Assembly (NCBI GenBank): GCA_036491755.1
Contig: DASXBJ010000138.1
Coordinates: 1-24,286, forward strand
DNA length: 24,286 nt
Origin: DASXBJ01 sp036491755
Lineage (GTDB): Bacteria; Chloroflexota; Dormibacteria; Dormibacterales; Dormibacteraceae
Reading direction: 5' to 3'
Made by a program: the position numbers and the translations under genes. The first letter of the stretch is position 1; every line of letters begins with the position of its first letter. Positions 22,484-24,286 of this stretch are shown here, in pieces. The notes beneath the pieces are model-generated. The model did not search any database. It was not told the DNA's origin and was given only the letters and a program-made list of their open reading frames with translations.

Positions 22484-22987
22484 TTGGCGACGGCGATCTT
22501 TTTCATCGCCGCTGTGGTTGCGGTGTTGGGGGCCGTGGGCGTGGTGACCTTTCGCGAGCCCATTCGGAGCGTGCTCAGCCTGGTGGTCGTGATGCTCGCG
22601 CTGTCGATCCTGTTCCTGCTCCTCAGCGCGCAGTTCGTCTTCGTCGTGCAGATCATCGTGTACGCGGGGGCGGTGATGGTCCTGTTCCTCTTCGTGGTCG
22701 CCCTCCTGGGCCCGGCGCGAGAGGCGGCGCGGGGCCGGCTTCGCTTCCAGTCGTGGCTGTCCGTACTTTTCGCTCTGGTCCTGCTGGGGCTGATGTATTC
22801 GATGCTGCAGGGCGTCCAGTACCGCCGGCCCGACCAGACCGATATGTCGGTGTTCGGCACCGTCCAGTCGATCGCGGTGGGCCTGTTCACCACCTACCTC
22901 TATCCCTTCGAGCTGACCTCGATCCTTCTCCTGACGGCCGCCATCGGCGCCATCTACCTCAGCCGCCGCCAGGTCGACGACAGGTGA
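22484..22987 (+). CDS. nuoJ: NADH-quinone oxidoreductase subunit J
   Basis: Membrane subunit of complex I, 167 residues with five hydrophobic helices. The helix-3 segment FVVQIIVYAGAVMVLFLFVV is the family hallmark (with the pi-bulge region), and FREPIRSVLSLVVVMLALS precedes it. The start is TTG 22484, directly after the nuoI stop; the purine-rich arm of the repeat in nuoI (GAGAGGGG) is the only Shine-Dalgarno candidate. It is followed by a 49-base gap before nuoK, the largest in the operon, containing a GGGGCCCC palindrome (23026-23033). Confidence 0.93.
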   Translation: MATAIFFIAAVVAVLGAVGVVTFREPIRSVLSLVVVMLALSILFLLLSAQFVFVVQIIVYAGAVMVLFLFVVALLGPAREAARGRLRFQSWLSVLFALVLLGLMYSMLQGVQYRRPDQTDMSVFGTVQSIAVGLFTTYLYPFELTSILLLTAAIGAIYLSRRQVDDR

Positions 22988-23036
22988 AAGCCCCACGAAA
23001 TCCGAGGCTTCGCCGTGATGTCGCGGGGGCCCCGGA

Positions 23037-23366
23037 ATGAGCGGGCTGTCGATCGGCGGTTCGCAGCTCGACGCCTCCTGGTTCCTGCTGCTCAGCGCCC
23101 TTCTCTTCACGATCGGGGCGGCAGGCGTCCTGGTGCGTCGCAACCCGCTGGTGATCCTCATCTCGATCGAGCTCATGCTCAACGCGGCCAACCTGACCCT
23201 GGTCACGTTCTCGCGCCAGCTGCAGAACATCGAGGGCCAGCTCTTTGCGCTTATGGCGATGACCGTCGCGGCGGCTGAGGCCGTGGTCGGCCTGGCCATC
23301 CTGGTCGACATCTTCCACACGCGCGACGTCGAGGACGTCGACGACCTCAGCGAGATGAAGGGATGA
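23037..23366 (+). CDS. nuoK: NADH-quinone oxidoreductase subunit K
   Basis: MrpC-like membrane subunit of the proton path, 109 residues and three helices. The two key buried glutamates are seen in ILISIELMLNAANLTLV and VAAAEAVVGLAILV. The C-terminus is an acidic tail (RDVEDVDDLSEMKG). ATG 23037 follows a G-rich segment overlapping the GGGGCCCC palindrome, so its ribosome-binding site may be partly occluded. The stop overlaps nuoL by four bases. Confidence 0.95.
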   Translation: MSGLSIGGSQLDASWFLLLSALLFTIGAAGVLVRRNPLVILISIELMLNAANLTLVTFSRQLQNIEGQLFALMAMTVAAAEAVVGLAILVDIFHTRDVEDVDDLSEMKG

Positions 23367-24286
23367 ACCAGACGCTGGCCCTGCTCCTCCTCCTCTTCCC
23401 CGCCGCGGCCGCTGTCGTGCTTGCCGGCCGAGGGTGGCGCATGCCGAGGATCGTCACCAGGTTGGTGGGGCCGCTTGGCGTCTGGGCGTCGTTCATCGTC
23501 ACGGTCAACCTGTTCATCAACAACGTCAACGGCGACTACACCTACTGGACCTGGATCAAGAGCGGCTCGTTCGAGGTGCCCTTCAACCTGCTCATCGACC
23601 ACCTGTCGATCTTCATGTGCCTGGTCATCACCGGGGTCGGCGGGCTGATCGTCACCTACTCGGTCGGCTACATGGCGCACGAGGACGATGCGAGCTACGC
23701 GCGCTTCTTCACCTACATGGACATCTTCATCTTCTCGATGCTGCTGCTCGTCCTGGCCGGGAACTTCGTGTTCCTGATCGTCGGGTGGGCGCTGGTGGGC
23801 CTGAGCTCTTATTTGCTGATCGGGTTCTGGTACCAGAGACACTCGGCCGTGGTCGCGGCGCGGAAGGCGTTCGTGATGAACGTGATCGGGGACGTCGGCA
23901 TGATCCTGGGCACCTTCGTTTTGTTCGTGACATTCCACTCGGTGGCATACGCAGAGGTGTTCAAGGCCGTCAGGCTCGCCGGCTGTCCACGTGATGAGTC
24001 GCTCATCTGCTTCGGAAGGTACGGGGTCGACAGCCCAAGCCTCGAGCTGGCCGCCTTCCTTCTGCTCGTCGGGGCCGTCGCCAAGTCCGCCCAGATCCCG
24101 CTCCACACCTGGCTCCCCGACGCCATGGAAGGGCCCACACCTGTCAGCGCCCTGATCCATGCCGCGACCATGGTCACCGCCGGCGTGTACCTGGTGGCCC
24201 GCATGCACCCGATCTACGACATCGCCTCGTACGCGCACGGCGCGGTGGCGATCATCGGCGCGGTCACGGCGCTGCTCGCCGCGACC
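23363..24286 (+). CDS. nuoL: NADH-quinone oxidoreductase subunit L, N-terminal part
   Basis: Antiporter-like proton-pumping subunit; 308 residues are present and the frame runs off the right edge. Family signatures are IDHLSIFMCLVITGVGGLI, FTYMDIFIFSMLLLVLAGN, VGLSSYLLIGFWYQR, and VAKSAQIPLHTWLPDAMEGP followed by TPVSALIHAATMVTAGVYLV. The lysine of KSAQ and the His region are kept. The TM5 glutamate, found in the usual W-E-G-V-G motif, is Ala143 here (W-A-L-V-G; codon GCG 23789-23791). AAGGG lies just before the ATG. nuoM and nuoN would be expected next, beyond the window. Confidence 0.95.
   Translation, partial: MNQTLALLLLLFPAAAAVVLAGRGWRMPRIVTRLVGPLGVWASFIVTVNLFINNVNGDYTYWTWIKSGSFEVPFNLLIDHLSIFMCLVITGVGGLIVTYSVGYMAHEDDASYARFFTYMDIFIFSMLLLVLAGNFVFLIVGWALVGLSSYLLIGFWYQRHSAVVAARKAFVMNVIGDVGMILGTFVLFVTFHSVAYAEVFKAVRLAGCPRDESLICFGRYGVDSPSLELAAFLLLVGAVAKSAQIPLHTWLPDAMEGPTPVSALIHAATMVTAGVYLVARMHPIYDIASYAHGAVAIIGAVTALLAAT

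Noticed and set aside
21872..24238. 788-residue open frame on the minus strand opposite nuoI-nuoL
   Set aside because: It is a low-complexity His/Asp/Arg translation without motifs, lying antisense to four well-supported complex I genes.
1..24286. CRISPR arrays, tRNA/rRNA genes, insertion sequences, integrases or defence-island genes
   Set aside because: I looked for regularly spaced repeats, tRNA-like ends and transposase or recombinase motifs and saw none. The gene content is mostly core metabolism and housekeeping.

Overview
This window is GC-rich bacterial chromosome. It has tightly packed genes, many GTG/TTG starts, and no tRNA, rRNA, CRISPR array, transposase or integrase that I can see. 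Three traits point to a soil-type high-GC lineage such as Chloroflexota, Dormibacterota or Actinobacteriota: the gene content (Mg/Co-chelatase AAA+ pair, MoxR/DUF58/transglutaminase cluster, long-type malate dehydrogenase, full nuo operon), an animal-like transketolase, and several apparently leaderless starts. The phylum is an inference and has not been tested.

Layout. Bases 1-10354 are all minus strand. Read in transcription order they hold two runs. The first is a chelatase group: a fused AAA+/VWA subunit, its BchI-like paralogue and a small NTF2-fold protein. The second is MoxR ATPase, DUF58 protein, membrane transglutaminase and M3 oligopeptidase, followed by a transketolase cut by the window edge. 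Bases 10459-10997 (plus) hold a 43-residue membrane protein overlapping a VOC-family gene. Bases 11011-13807 (minus) hold a class I methyltransferase, a TrmI-type tRNA m1A58 methyltransferase, a 53-residue membrane ORF and malate dehydrogenase. Bases 13831-24286 (plus) hold an OsmC-family gene, a structured 270-base intergenic region, and the respiratory complex I operon nuoABCDEFGHIJKL, which runs off the right edge inside nuoL.

How the genes work together. nuoA-L encode the proton-pumping NADH:quinone oxidoreductase; every Fe-S ligand I checked in NuoB, E, F, G and I is present. Malate dehydrogenase supplies NADH to it. The MoxR/DUF58/transglutaminase trio is a common bacterial set thought to act in envelope protein assembly or maturation. 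The chelatase subunits are the ATP-driven part of a metal chelatase whose catalytic subunit is not in the window.

The observations I rate highest are: (1) a nuo leader with a perfect 10-bp inverted repeat enclosing a second hairpin, and a potential pseudoknot further upstream; (2) an unusual NuoL in which the TM5 glutamate is alanine; (3) a REP-like palindrome that has become the C-terminal tail of NuoI and probably the ribosome-binding site of nuoJ; (4) a repeated TANNNT box 6-7 nt from the start codon at five transcription-unit heads, including a divergent pair whose boxes overlap. I saw no clear new multi-gene defence or mobile system here.
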